A DNA stretch of 64,000 nucleotides from Aequorivita iocasae. GTDB taxonomy: Bacteria > Bacteroidota > Bacteroidia > Flavobacteriales > Flavobacteriaceae. The notes under the pieces were generated by a model. The model saw only the letters and a list, made by a program, of their open reading frames with translations. It was not told where the DNA came from and did no database searches. The stretch lies in contig NZ_CP068439.1 of the NCBI RefSeq assembly GCF_016757735.1, positions 2,418,001-2,482,000 of the forward strand, in the 5' to 3' direction. Numbering within the stretch: position 1 is the first letter of the stretch; each line of letters begins with the position of its first letter. Shown in pieces: positions 53,889 to 63,616 of the stretch. Both the position numbers and the translations under genes were made by a program.

Positions 53889-56800
53889 ATGATTAAAATT
53901 AACATCTTTATAACTTTTGTTGCCACCGCGCTCCTTTCTGCTTGTGCAACCTACGAACCACAATTTAGAAACTCAACAAACAATCCATCCCCAAATCTTT
54001 CGGAAGATAAGGTAGATAAAACCTTTTACCTTATCGGGAATGCCGGAAATTCTGGGAACGAGCTTTCAAAATCACTTCAATCCCTGAAAAAACATATTGC
54101 CGAAAACAATACGGAAGACAGCTATGTCTTGTTTTTGGGAAATAGTTTCTATCCCTCAGGAATGCCACCGAAGGATGAAGAAGCAAAAAGGCAAGCCGAA
54201 AATTCCATGCAATTGCAGATTGACGCGCTGAAAGGCTTTAAGGGAAAGGTAATTGTGCTTCCCGGAAATCGTGACTGGAAGTCGGGGGTGGACGGCCTAG
54301 AGCTGGAAGAAGATTTTTTAAAAGCACGTTTTAACGATGCCGACGTGTTGCAGCCCAATAACGGTTGCCCCTTGGAAAGTATTGATATTAATGAAAATGT
54401 ACATCTTATTGCCCTGGATACACAATGGTTTCTGGAAGATTGGGACAATAATTCTAAAATGAACGATAAGTGTGATATCAAAACCCGCGAAAAATTGTTT
54501 ATTGAAATAGAAGGCGAATTAAAGAAGAACGCTACAAAAACAATTGTTTTTGCAATGTACCACCCTATGATTACCTATGGCGAGCACGGTGGTAAATATC
54601 CCGCAATCCACAAAGACTTTTTCAGCACCTTGATCAAACAGGTGAAAATCCAAGGCGCAATCTCTAAGCAAGACCGATATAATAAGCGATATAACGCTTT
54701 GATGAGCCGTCTGAAAGTGCTCACCAAAGATTTGGATCGTCTTGTATTTGTTTCGGGTCATGATGAGTCGCTACAATACAATGATGACGGCACGGTAAAA
54801 CAAATTGTATCTGGTGCCGGTTCTGGCGCTACTGCCGCCGCCCTTGGTCAGTATGGACAATTTGTATATGGACACGAAGGTTTCGCAAAGCTAGAGGTGG
54901 GGAAAGACGGGGCTTCACAAGTGGAATTTTTTAAATCTGAAGACAATGGTAATTATGAAATGATGTTTCAAAAGGAAATCTTTCCGCCGATTGAAATGTA
55001 CGATTTTTCAACCCTGCACGAAAACTTCCCCCCAACTGTAAAATCACAGGTATATACAGATGAAATGGTAGATAAAACTGGTTTTTACAAAGCTTTGTGG
55101 GGCGAACACTACCGGGAATTATACGGAACAGAAGTAACTGCTAAAACTGTGCTGCTCGATACGCTGTACGGTGGCCTAAAGGTAATCCGTGCCGGGGGAG
55201 GGCACCAAACCCGTTCTTTGCGTTTGGAAGATAAAGATGGCAGAACCTATAACATGAGAGCTTTGAAAAAGAGCGCCGTACAATTTCTACAAACAGTTAT
55301 TATTAAGGATAAGGAAATAGAAAATGATTTTTTAAATACCATTCCTGAAGACTTAATTCTCGATTTCTATACGGCTGCACATCCTTATGGAGCCTTTACG
55401 ATACCTAAGCTGGCTGAAGCCGCAAATATATTGCATACCAAACCAAAGCTTTTTTATGTTCCCAAGCAAAAGGCTCTAGGAAATTTCAATGCCGAATATG
55501 GCGACGCCCTTTATATGATCGTGGAAAGACCCGATGAAACTTTCACCGGACCCATTTTCAATTTTCCAGATGATATGGAAAGTACCGACGATTTATTGGC
55601 AAAACTGCGCGAGGATGAAAAATACAAACTAAACGAAAAAGCTTACATACGTGCACGGGTTTTTGACATGCTGGTGGGTGATTGGGATCGTCATAACGAT
55701 CAGTGGCGGTTTACACAACACGACAATGAAGACGGCACGGTGACTTTTGAACCCATTCCTCGCGATCGCGATCAAGTCTATTCCTATTTTGACGGTGGGC
55801 TGTTTGATTTGGCACGGACTGTTTTTAATACCTCACGCCAATTTCAGGTTTACGGCGAGGAGTTGAAACATCCTAAATGGTTCAATGCTGCCGGAATAAA
55901 ACTTGACCATGCCTTAATTCAAAACAATGGAAGGCAAGCGTGGCTTGAAGAAGCAGCTATAGTGCAGCAAAGTATTACAGATGAAGTAATTGAGGCGGCA
56001 TTTAAAGATCTTCCAAAAGAAGTACAGGATGAAACTGCTTCCCAAATAATAAAAAAACTGAAAGGAAGACGCAACAGTCTAGTTGAAATTGCGGAAGAGT
56101 ATTATGAATATCTTGCAAAGCTGCAAACAATTACAGGAACCGATAAGGATGATTATTTTGAGATAACCCGTCTGCCAGAGGGAAAAACCAATATCAAGAC
56201 TTACCGTATTAAAGACGGAAAAAAGGATGGTTTAATGGTTGATAGAACTTTTGATGCAGACGAAACCAATTCGATTTGGGTATATGGACTGGATGATGAT
56301 GATGTTTTTGAAATAAAGGGAAAAGGCGATCGCCCTATCTTTTTAAGAATCATAGGAGGGCAAAATAATGACACCTATAAAATCGCCAATGGCCGAAAAG
56401 TGAAAATTTACGACCAGAAAAGCAAGAAAAATACAATAGAAGAAAAAGGTGGCGCAACCTTTAAGTTTACGGATAATTATGATTATAATACCTACAACTA
56501 CAAAAAGCAAAAGCAAAGCATTAGCCTTTTTCTTCCCACGGTAGGGTACAATCCTGACGATGGTTTTAAAATTGGCCCATCATATGTGTTAACCTTTAAC
56601 GGATTCCAAAGAAATCCCTTCTCACAACAGCACCGCATAAGTGCAGGTTATTATTTTGCCACAAATAGCTTTAATATCAATTACGAAGGCGAGTTTGCAA
56701 ACATCTTCGGAAGTTGGAATTTTTTAGTGGGAGGTTACTTTAAAAACCCCAATTTTTCCGAAAACTTTTTCGGCTTTGGAAATGAAACCATAAACCCTAA

Positions 56801-57566
56801 TTATGAATTTGATCTTGGTATGGATTACAATCGTGTTCGCATTGGTGGCTATGGAGGTTCTATTGGTGTAACCAAAAATTCCCCTTACGGAAGTACATTT
56901 CAATTCAAGGCCCTATTTGAAGGTATTGAAGTAGAAGGCACCAATGATAGGTATATAACAGAAGTTGTTCCCCCTCCCACCGAACTTGACGAAACCAAGT
57001 ATTTCGTTTCCGCAGAAGGAAGTTATCAATACGAAAGTTATGACAATAGGGTAAATCCCACCCGCGGAATGAATTTTTCCTTAGTGGCCGGAGGAACCCA
57101 AAATATTGATGATAGCGAAAAAATATTTGGTTATGTAAAACCACAAATAGTGTTTTACAATGCCTTGACGCGCAACAGAAAACTGGTACTAAAAACAGAC
57201 GTGCGCGGACACTTCAATATTGGCAACAACTTTGAGTTCTATCAAGGTGCCCAATTAGGAAGTGATATGGGGCTGAGGGCATATCGAAATGAACGTTTTA
57301 CAGGACGAAGTGCCGCGGTGGCAGGAGCAGACCTTAGATATAGTTTCAATAAATTCAAGACTGCACTTTTGCCCATTCAGATTGGAGTCTTTGGAGGTTA
57401 TGATGTGGGAAGGGTTTGGGTGCCCAATGATACCTCAGAGGTATTGCATAGCTCCTATGGTGGAGGCTTTTGGGTTAATACCGCTGACCTCTTAAGTGGT
57501 ACTTTCAATCTTTTTGCAGGTGAGGAAGGATTGCGCTTTACCTTCGGTATTGCTTTTTCAATGTAA
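53889..57566 (+). CDS. Calcineurin-like phosphoesterase / outer-membrane barrel lipoprotein with dead active site
   Basis: 1225 residues: a lipobox (LLSACATY), a metallophosphoesterase-like domain (45-310), a central domain and a C-terminal BamA-type surface-antigen barrel (about 890-1225, ending in FTFGIAFSM). Compared with its neighbour at 57573, metal-binding positions are replaced: Asp50 is Asn51 (LIGNAG), Asp85 is Asn85 (LGNSFY), His128 is Arg128 (GNRDW), His225 is Tyr224 (AMYHP), His304 is Glu293 (GHDESL). So all five ligand motifs are lost while the fold is kept. It is the first gene of a tandem pair (6-bp gap) and is probably a non-enzymatic partner. Confidence 0.88.
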   Translation: MIKINIFITFVATALLSACATYEPQFRNSTNNPSPNLSEDKVDKTFYLIGNAGNSGNELSKSLQSLKKHIAENNTEDSYVLFLGNSFYPSGMPPKDEEAKRQAENSMQLQIDALKGFKGKVIVLPGNRDWKSGVDGLELEEDFLKARFNDADVLQPNNGCPLESIDINENVHLIALDTQWFLEDWDNNSKMNDKCDIKTREKLFIEIEGELKKNATKTIVFAMYHPMITYGEHGGKYPAIHKDFFSTLIKQVKIQGAISKQDRYNKRYNALMSRLKVLTKDLDRLVFVSGHDESLQYNDDGTVKQIVSGAGSGATAAALGQYGQFVYGHEGFAKLEVGKDGASQVEFFKSEDNGNYEMMFQKEIFPPIEMYDFSTLHENFPPTVKSQVYTDEMVDKTGFYKALWGEHYRELYGTEVTAKTVLLDTLYGGLKVIRAGGGHQTRSLRLEDKDGRTYNMRALKKSAVQFLQTVIIKDKEIENDFLNTIPEDLILDFYTAAHPYGAFTIPKLAEAANILHTKPKLFYVPKQKALGNFNAEYGDALYMIVERPDETFTGPIFNFPDDMESTDDLLAKLREDEKYKLNEKAYIRARVFDMLVGDWDRHNDQWRFTQHDNEDGTVTFEPIPRDRDQVYSYFDGGLFDLARTVFNTSRQFQVYGEELKHPKWFNAAGIKLDHALIQNNGRQAWLEEAAIVQQSITDEVIEAAFKDLPKEVQDETASQIIKKLKGRRNSLVEIAEEYYEYLAKLQTITGTDKDDYFEITRLPEGKTNIKTYRIKDGKKDGLMVDRTFDADETNSIWVYGLDDDDVFEIKGKGDRPIFLRIIGGQNNDTYKIANGRKVKIYDQKSKKNTIEEKGGATFKFTDNYDYNTYNYKKQKQSISLFLPTVGYNPDDGFKIGPSYVLTFNGFQRNPFSQQHRISAGYYFATNSFNINYEGEFANIFGSWNFLVGGYFKNPNFSENFFGFGNETINPNYEFDLGMDYNRVRIGGYGGSIGVTKNSPYGSTFQFKALFEGIEVEGTNDRYITEVVPPPTELDETKYFVSAEGSYQYESYDNRVNPTRGMNFSLVAGGTQNIDDSEKIFGYVKPQIVFYNALTRNRKLVLKTDVRGHFNIGNNFEFYQGAQLGSDMGLRAYRNERFTGRSAAVAGADLRYSFNKFKTALLPIQIGVFGGYDVGRVWVPNDTSEVLHSSYGGGFWVNTADLLSGTFNLFAGEEGLRFTFGIAFSM

Positions 57567-57572
57567 CAATTT

Positions 57573-60500
57573 ATGATTTTTAAAAAGTTCTATTTTTTAT
57601 TTTTTACGGTGTTTTTCATTTCCTCCTGTGCTACGTATGCACCGCAGTTTAAGGATAAGGATGCAGCACCATTATATCCTTCCCAAAAAAAAATAGAAAA
57701 AACTTTTTACTTGGTTGGCGATGCCGGCCTTTCACCAATGGGCGGAATGAGTGATGCGCTGGCTACCTTCAATAATTATCTTAAAAAAGAAAAAACGGAA
57801 GGCAACTATACCATTTACTTGGGGGATAATATTTATCCCATAGGAATGTTTCCTGAAGGACACCCAAGGCGCGAGGAATCAGAAAATATGATTGACGCCC
57901 AATACAAAGCAGTTAGCGATTTCAAAGGGCAAACCATATTTATTCCCGGTAATCACGAGTGGTACAATAATGGAGTAATGGGTGTTGCCCGTGAAGAAAA
58001 CTATGTGGAAGCACTATTTCCGGAACAGGATGCCTTTAGGCCCAGCAATGGGTGTCCGTTGGAAAGTGTAGCGGTTTCTAAAAACATTCAGTTGCTCATT
58101 ATAGATACGCAATGGTATCTGGAAGATTGGAACGCACACCCCACCATCAATGAAAACTGCGACATAAAAACCCGTGAAAAGTTTTTTATTGAGCTAGCCT
58201 TGGAATTAGAAAAAAACCAAAATAAAACAATTGTCTTCGCCATGCACCACCCGATGTTTACCAATGGCAATCACGGTGGTTATTTTGCGCTCGAAAAACA
58301 TTTATATCCTTTTCAAAAAAAAATCCCTATGCCCCTTCTTTCCTCTTTGGTAGTGCAGGTACGTTCTCAGGGAGGGGTTTCGGTTCAGGATAGGTACAAT
58401 GAACTTTATAATAGCTTAATGAACAGGCTTCAGGAACTGGTAAAAAATAATCAGCGATTGGTTTTTGTATCGGGCCACGACCATAATTTACAGTATATAG
58501 AAAAAGATGGTTTAAAACAGATTGTTTCTGGGGGTGGCGCAAAAGAATCATATGCAGCCCTAGGGAAAGATGGTTTCTTTAGCACTGGCATGCAAGGTTT
58601 TGCCGTGCTGGATGTGTTTGAAGATGGTTCCTCTTGGGTGCGTTATTTTGTAAAAGGTGAAAACTTTCAGCCGAAAATGATCTTCCAAAAAGAAGTTGTT
58701 CCCGCTCCGGTAAAAAAAGATATTTCTGAATTACCAGAGATATTTCCGCAACAATATACAGTCCCCATCTATAAGCAAGACAGTATTAATGATGCATTAT
58801 TTTTTAAAACGGTTTGGGGCGCAAAATACAAAGAAGCATACTCAACGCCAGTTACCGCTCAAGTTGCTTCTTTAGATACTTTGTATGGAGGTTTAAAAGT
58901 GATTCAGGAAAATAAGGGAATGGATTACAATTCACTTTTAATGGAAGACAAAAATGGCAACCAATATCGCATGCGCGCAATGGGCAAAAACGCCTTGCAG
59001 GTTTCAAGAAAACTCATTTTTGAAGATACTGAAGACAAACCTACAGATACTGAAAAGTCTGATGCCCCTTCCGTAAAAGGACAAAATACAAATTTTTATA
59101 CCGCTTCGCATCCATATGCTATCATGGCAATTCCGGATATGGCGCGGGCCATAAATATTTTTTATACAACCCCTCAATTGTATTACGTTCCCAAGCAAAA
59201 AAGTTTGGAGGGTTACAACGATAGCTTCGGAAATGATCTGTACCTAATTTCTATTGAACCTTCCGAAAAAATTGAAGGGGAAGGACTCTTTAAGTATCCC
59301 GATGATGTAGAAACAACCGATGATATACTGATCAAACTTCGAAAGACAGGAAACGTTCAAGTTGATGAGGAAAATTATATAAAATCCCGATTGTTTGATA
59401 TGCTAATTGGCGATTGGGACCGTGAGCCAAACCACTGGCAATGGGCAGAATTCTACAACCGATATAAAAAAAATGTTTACGTTCCCATACCTAACAACCG
59501 GGACAACGCATTTTCCAGTTTTGAAGGAAATATTTTTGATTATACCCGCTCAATTTTTAATGGGTCGCTGCAAACCCATGTATATGGCGGAAATTTGAGT
59601 GATCTGGTTTGGTTTAATAAAGAAGGGGTAATTCTGGACCGGGCACTATTAAAAAATTCGGGTCGCGAACAATGGAAATATTTGGCCAAATCAATTCAAG
59701 ACAGCATAACCGATGCTATCATTGAGAAAGCTTTCAATAATATTCCGCCAGAGGTACAGAATGAATCTTTGGAAGATATAAAACAAAAATTAAAGGAACG
59801 CAAACAAAATCTGGTTGCCATTGCCGATAAGTATTATACCTATCTCTCCACCTTACAGACCATTGTTGGGACAGATTATGACGATTTATTTGAAGTTACA
59901 AGACTTGCTGATGGCAGAACAAATGTGAGAAGTTTTACTACAATTAACGGTATAAAATCAGATACTTTAATTGATAGAACATTTTCAAGAAATGATACTA
60001 AAGAAATATGGATATACGGCCTCAACGGCAATGATAAATTTATTGTCGATGGAGAGGATGATGATTTAATTTTTCTAAGGTTAATTGGCGGAAGGGATGA
60101 AGACATTTTTAGTTTAAAACAAGGTAGAAGGTTAAAAGTTTACGATTCTGAAAGTATGCCTAATACCATTGAAGAAAAAAATGGCGGAAGTCTTCGTTTT
60201 ACTGATGTGTATAATTTAAATACCTACAATTATCGCAAACAGATAGATCGTTCACAGGGGTTGGTTTCAGCAATTGGGTACAATCCCGATGACGGATTTC
60301 GAGCAGCCCTACAGTATGCGTACAGGGTCGATAATTTTCAACGGAATCCCTTTTCACAAAAACATATAATTAATGCAGCTTACTTTACCGATATAAACAG
60401 TTATGAAATATCTTATTCTGGAGAATTTGCAAATATTAAGGACGATTTAAACCTTAGCTTTGGCGCCCGGTATACAAGCCCCAATTATAGAATGAATTTC

Positions 60501-61286
60501 TTCGGCTTTGGAAACGAGACTGAAAATTTACAAGATGATAAAGGGTATGATTACAATAGAATAGAAGTACAGCAAATATCTGCCAATGTGGGTTTACTTC
60601 GCAATAGTAATTTTGGTAGCTTCTTCAAGCTGCAAACTACTTTTGATGCTTATGAAGTAGGCAATTCCCCCACCAATTTTATTTCCGAAGCAACAGTTCA
60701 AAATAAAGGAGAGACAAGCTATTTCGGAACGGTGGAAGGAATCTATAATTACCGCAGTTTTGATGATCCACTCAATCCAACCATAGGGATGATGTTTGAC
60801 CTTAACGTGGGTGTTACCGATAATTTGGAAGATATGGACGATGTATTTGGCTTTTTAAAAACACGTTTAGGCTTTTACAATACCTTGGTAAAAAAAAGAA
60901 CCTTAGTGCTTAAAACCAATGTAAATTATCAAATAAACATTGGAGAAAATTATTTATTCTATCAAGCTGCAAGTTTGGGGGGCGACAATGGCTTACGGGG
61001 TTATAGAGAACATCGTTTTACCGGCAAGTCATTTTTGGTAGGGAGCGCAGATTTGCGGTATAGTTTTCCGAAATTTAAAATTGGGCTATTGCCTTTTCAA
61101 ATTGGAATATATGGCGGTGCAGACCTAGGAAGGGTTTGGCTGCCCGATACCGATTCAGAAAAATGGCACAATTCGCGAGGCGGTGGCTTTTGGATTAACG
61201 GTTCCGGTGGTTTGAATGCAAACCTCAGTCTATTTAATTCTACGGAAGGCACCCGACTTACTTTTGGGCTCGGCTTTGATTTTTAG
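57573..61286 (+). CDS. Calcineurin-like phosphoesterase / outer-membrane barrel lipoprotein, active-site intact
   Basis: 1237 residues with the same plan as the upstream paralogue: lipobox FISSCATY, phosphoesterase domain with Asp50 (VGDAG), Asp85 (LGDNIY), Asn127-His128 (GNHEW), His225-His226 (AMHHP) and His302/His304 (GHDHNL), a middle domain with TPVTAQVASLDTLYGGLKV, and a C-terminal BamA-like barrel (GLGFDF end). It would be a lipid-anchored outer-membrane protein with a phosphatase domain. Substrate unknown; purple-acid or PhoD-like activities are possible. It ends at the 61305-61342 hairpin. Confidence 0.9.
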   Translation: MIFKKFYFLFFTVFFISSCATYAPQFKDKDAAPLYPSQKKIEKTFYLVGDAGLSPMGGMSDALATFNNYLKKEKTEGNYTIYLGDNIYPIGMFPEGHPRREESENMIDAQYKAVSDFKGQTIFIPGNHEWYNNGVMGVAREENYVEALFPEQDAFRPSNGCPLESVAVSKNIQLLIIDTQWYLEDWNAHPTINENCDIKTREKFFIELALELEKNQNKTIVFAMHHPMFTNGNHGGYFALEKHLYPFQKKIPMPLLSSLVVQVRSQGGVSVQDRYNELYNSLMNRLQELVKNNQRLVFVSGHDHNLQYIEKDGLKQIVSGGGAKESYAALGKDGFFSTGMQGFAVLDVFEDGSSWVRYFVKGENFQPKMIFQKEVVPAPVKKDISELPEIFPQQYTVPIYKQDSINDALFFKTVWGAKYKEAYSTPVTAQVASLDTLYGGLKVIQENKGMDYNSLLMEDKNGNQYRMRAMGKNALQVSRKLIFEDTEDKPTDTEKSDAPSVKGQNTNFYTASHPYAIMAIPDMARAINIFYTTPQLYYVPKQKSLEGYNDSFGNDLYLISIEPSEKIEGEGLFKYPDDVETTDDILIKLRKTGNVQVDEENYIKSRLFDMLIGDWDREPNHWQWAEFYNRYKKNVYVPIPNNRDNAFSSFEGNIFDYTRSIFNGSLQTHVYGGNLSDLVWFNKEGVILDRALLKNSGREQWKYLAKSIQDSITDAIIEKAFNNIPPEVQNESLEDIKQKLKERKQNLVAIADKYYTYLSTLQTIVGTDYDDLFEVTRLADGRTNVRSFTTINGIKSDTLIDRTFSRNDTKEIWIYGLNGNDKFIVDGEDDDLIFLRLIGGRDEDIFSLKQGRRLKVYDSESMPNTIEEKNGGSLRFTDVYNLNTYNYRKQIDRSQGLVSAIGYNPDDGFRAALQYAYRVDNFQRNPFSQKHIINAAYFTDINSYEISYSGEFANIKDDLNLSFGARYTSPNYRMNFFGFGNETENLQDDKGYDYNRIEVQQISANVGLLRNSNFGSFFKLQTTFDAYEVGNSPTNFISEATVQNKGETSYFGTVEGIYNYRSFDDPLNPTIGMMFDLNVGVTDNLEDMDDVFGFLKTRLGFYNTLVKKRTLVLKTNVNYQINIGENYLFYQAASLGGDNGLRGYREHRFTGKSFLVGSADLRYSFPKFKIGLLPFQIGIYGGADLGRVWLPDTDSEKWHNSRGGGFWINGSGGLNANLSLFNSTEGTRLTFGLGFDF

Positions 61287-61297
61287 AAACCATATTA

Positions 61298-61342
61298 AAA
61301 AAAATGTGGGAAACACAGATGAATCTTTCTATGTTTCCCACA
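61298..61342 (-). terminator. Terminator of dps, probably shared
   Basis: A perfect 11-bp inverted repeat (TGTGGGAAACA 61305-61315 with TGTTTCCCACA 61332-61342) around a 16-nt loop. It is followed on the minus strand by an 8-nt T-run. It lies between the convergent dps and the phosphoesterase gene. Confidence 0.85.
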
Positions 61343-61360
61343 CTTAGTTTTATGATTAGT

Positions 61361-61852
61361 TTATGCTCCTGGGTGGGTTTCGCCAGTTTTCATTGTCCAA
61401 GCGTCTAGCATCCAACTTACTTTTTCAATGTGGCCTATAAAGCCACCAATCAAATCAATAGTACCTTCATCGCCAGCGGCATCAGCTTTTTCAACAACGG
61501 TACGCATTTGCTTTAGTAATTTTCCGTGATCATCCAGAAGTATTTCAACCATCTTTATATCTTTTGTGTCAGAAGGAGATTCTTTAATGTTACTCATTTT
61601 CAAATAGTCGGTAAAGTTGCTGGTAGGTTGAAAACGTAGTGTCAATATTCTTTCTGCAATTTCATCAATTTTCAACTTTGCATCGTCGTACATTTCTTCA
61701 AACTTGATGTGAAGATCAAAGAAATTATGCCCAATTACATTCCAGTGAAAATTTCTGAGTTTTTGGTAGTACAAATGGTAATCTGCGAGTAGTACATTTA
61801 GTTCTTTGGCAGTTGCGGTAGTTTTCTTTTTATCGAGGTTTAAGTAGCTCAT
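61361..61852 (-). CDS. dps: Dps family DNA-binding ferritin-like protein
   Basis: Start ATG 61852 (MSYLNLDKKK); the frame opens further upstream, but the -7 box at 61877-61884 suits this ATG. 163 residues of the Dps four-helix fold: LRNFHWNVIGHNFFDLHIKFEEMYDDAKLKIDEIAERI contains the ferroxidase His, Asp and Glu. The N-terminal Lys-rich tail may bind DNA. It stores iron and protects DNA under starvation and peroxide stress. Confidence 0.95.
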   Translation of the reverse strand: MSYLNLDKKKTTATAKELNVLLADYHLYYQKLRNFHWNVIGHNFFDLHIKFEEMYDDAKLKIDEIAERILTLRFQPTSNFTDYLKMSNIKESPSDTKDIKMVEILLDDHGKLLKQMRTVVEKADAAGDEGTIDLIGGFIGHIEKVSWMLDAWTMKTGETHPGA

Positions 61853-61876
61853 TATATTGTTTTTTAAGGTTCCCCT

Positions 61877-61884
61877 CAAAGATA
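61877..61884 (-). promoter_or_regulatory. -7 box of dps
   Basis: It reads TATCTTTG on the minus strand, an exact TAnnTTTG, 24 nt before the ATG. Confidence 0.5.
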
Positions 61885-61968
61885 ATTAACCTTAGAATAG
61901 CAATCAATTTTAAGAAATAGTTTAGCCTTTTTTTAACTCATATAAGTGTCTAGTCACATCTTGTTTTA

Positions 61969-62073
61969 GTCGTGAGTCGTGAGTCGTGGGTCGTGAGTTG
62001 TGAGGCGTGGGTCGTGAGGCGTGAGTGGTGGGTCGTGGGTCGTGAGAGGTGAGACGTGAGTCGTGGGTCGTGT
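61969..62073. repeat. Fifteen-unit heptanucleotide array (GTCGTGA)
   Basis: Exactly 15 consecutive 7-bp units, mostly GTCGTGA or GTCGTGG with single-base variants (GTTGTGA, GGCGTGG, GTGGTGG, GAGGTGA, GACGTGA). It is GC-rich compared with its surroundings and has no coding frame of note. It lies in the gap between dps and the small gene at 62112. Confidence 0.9.
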
Positions 62074-62111
62074 ACGTCCCTGATATAGGTTGACCACTTT
62101 AAAAGTGACGG

Positions 62112-62270
62112 TTATTTTGAAGACTTTTTATTTTCAGTATTACCCTTCTCGGCTCGGTTAGGCGGTTTTGGCAATTTGGTATCTTTTTTAATGTCGTCCT
62201 TATCCTTTTCCACCTCTCCATATTGGTTGTGGTCACGCTTTTTTCCGAATCCGTCAGTTGTATTTCCCAT
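62112..62270 (-). CDS. Small charged protein, 52 aa
   Basis: An ATG at 62268-62270 opens a frame to TAA at 62112-62114. The product is very hydrophilic (MGNTTDGFGKKRDHNQYG start; many Lys, Asp, Asn and Pro), with no membrane segment or motif, and is probably disordered. Similar short Lys/Asp-rich proteins occur in flavobacteria. It is divergent from cysQ across 127 bp. Real gene: plausible, not certain. Confidence 0.5.
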   Translation of the reverse strand: MGNTTDGFGKKRDHNQYGEVEKDKDDIKKDTKLPKPPNRAEKGNTENKKSSK

Positions 62271-62397
62271 GAGTATATTTTTCTTTAAAAATACAAAAGA
62301 TTTTGCGGTGGCAGCAAGTATTTTATAAGTATTTCAATCCTTCCAAACAACCTCATTAAATTCAAAATTGTACCTTTCTAGCCCAAAAAAACTAAAT

Positions 62398-63186
62398 ATG
62401 CAATCACTATTAGCTGTTGCGATAAAAGCCGCTTTAAAGGCTGGTATCGAAATCCTAAAAGTCTATAACACTAACTTTGATGTGGAACACAAAAGCGATG
62501 ATTCCCCGCTAACCCAGGCCGATAAAAATGCAAATGAAGTAATAAACAGCTTTTTAAAGCATACCCAAATACCCATTATAAGCGAAGAAAATAGGCAGTT
62601 GGATTATTCCGAAAGGAAAGAATGGAACCGTTGCTGGATTGTAGATCCATTAGACGGCACCAAGGAATTTATAAAGCGAAATGGTGAATTCACCGTAAAC
62701 ATTGCTTTGGTTGAAAACGGTAATCCCGTACTTGGGGTAATTTACGTTCCCGTTTCAAAAGAATTGTATTTTACTTCTGCGGATGGGAAGGCTTCAAAAA
62801 AAATAACTGTTGTTTCAGAAGAAGATTCGATTGATGAAATTTTTAAAAATGCCAAAACCATCCGTTCAAGCATAGCCTCTTCCGAAGTTAAAATTGTAGG
62901 CAGCCGTTCGCATCTAAATGAAGAAACTAAAAATTACATAGCGACAATAGAAAAAGAAAATAAAGTTGAAATAGTTTCCAAGGGAAGCTCCCTGAAATTC
63001 TGTTTGGTAGCTGAAGGGCTTGCGCAGCTTTATCCCCGGTTTGCCCCAACCATGGAATGGGATACGGCCGCGGGACAAGCAATCTGCAATGCTGTGGGAG
63101 TATCAGTGATTGACCAATCTACCCAAAAACCCATGAAGTACAATAAACCCAATTTGCTCAACAATTATTTTTTGGTAAAAGCATAG
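62398..63186 (+). CDS. cysQ: 3'(2'),5'-bisphosphate nucleotidase CysQ
   Basis: 262 residues of the inositol-monophosphatase superfamily. Metal-binding motifs: PIISEENRQ (Glu), WIVDPLDGTKEFIKRNGEFTVN (DPLDGT) and MEWDTAAGQAI (WDTAA). CysQ hydrolyses PAP, a by-product of sulfate assimilation. ATG 62398 is chosen over 62368, since the latter precedes the likely promoter (TACCTTTC, near match to TAnnTTTG, just before). First gene of an operon with DUF2061 and cysC, which confirms the sulfate role. Confidence 0.94.
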   Translation: MQSLLAVAIKAALKAGIEILKVYNTNFDVEHKSDDSPLTQADKNANEVINSFLKHTQIPIISEENRQLDYSERKEWNRCWIVDPLDGTKEFIKRNGEFTVNIALVENGNPVLGVIYVPVSKELYFTSADGKASKKITVVSEEDSIDEIFKNAKTIRSSIASSEVKIVGSRSHLNEETKNYIATIEKENKVEIVSKGSSLKFCLVAEGLAQLYPRFAPTMEWDTAAGQAICNAVGVSVIDQSTQKPMKYNKPNLLNNYFLVKA

Positions 63187-63187
63187 C

Positions 63188-63610
63188 ATGAAAGATCAAT
63201 CCCGAAAAAGGCACATAGCCAAAACCATCACATGGCGTATGGTTGGTACGCTGGACACCATATTTTTGTCTTGGCTCATTACCGGAAATCCGCTGACGGG
63301 GCTTAAAATTGGGTTTGCGGAAGTGATAACCAAAATGATACTCTACTATCTCCACGAACGGGTTTGGTTTAACATTAACCTTTCAGAAAAAGGCATTATC
63401 CGCGAAAGTCGCAAGCGCCATGCTTTAAAAACCTTTACGTGGCGAGGGGTTGGCACGCTGGATACGATGTTGCTTTCTTGGTTAATCACAGGCAACCCAT
63501 TAACAGGACTTAAGATTGGTCTTTCGGAACTTTTGACAAAAATGTTTTTATACTATCTTCACGAACGTGTTTGGTATCGCACCAATTATGGGCTGCCAAA
63601 TAGAAAATAG
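63188..63610 (+). CDS. DUF2061 tandem-repeat membrane protein in the sulfate operon
   Basis: 140 residues made of two almost identical DUF2061 units (residues ~7-63 and ~75-131). Each has RKRHxxKTxTWRxxGTLDTxxLSWLITGNPLTGLKIG and ends in YYLHERVW, with one or two membrane helices per unit. The gene starts 1 nt after the cysQ stop and precedes cysC by 6 nt, so it is cotranscribed. DUF2061 genes recur in flavobacterial sulfate-assimilation operons; the function is unknown. Confidence 0.9.
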   Translation: MKDQSRKRHIAKTITWRMVGTLDTIFLSWLITGNPLTGLKIGFAEVITKMILYYLHERVWFNINLSEKGIIRESRKRHALKTFTWRGVGTLDTMLLSWLITGNPLTGLKIGLSELLTKMFLYYLHERVWYRTNYGLPNRK

Positions 63611-63616
63611 ATTTTT

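Noticed and set aside
53889-57566. Loss of phosphoesterase residues as a sequencing artefact
   Set aside because: Five separate codons differ with the frame intact and conserved flanks, which errors would not produce.
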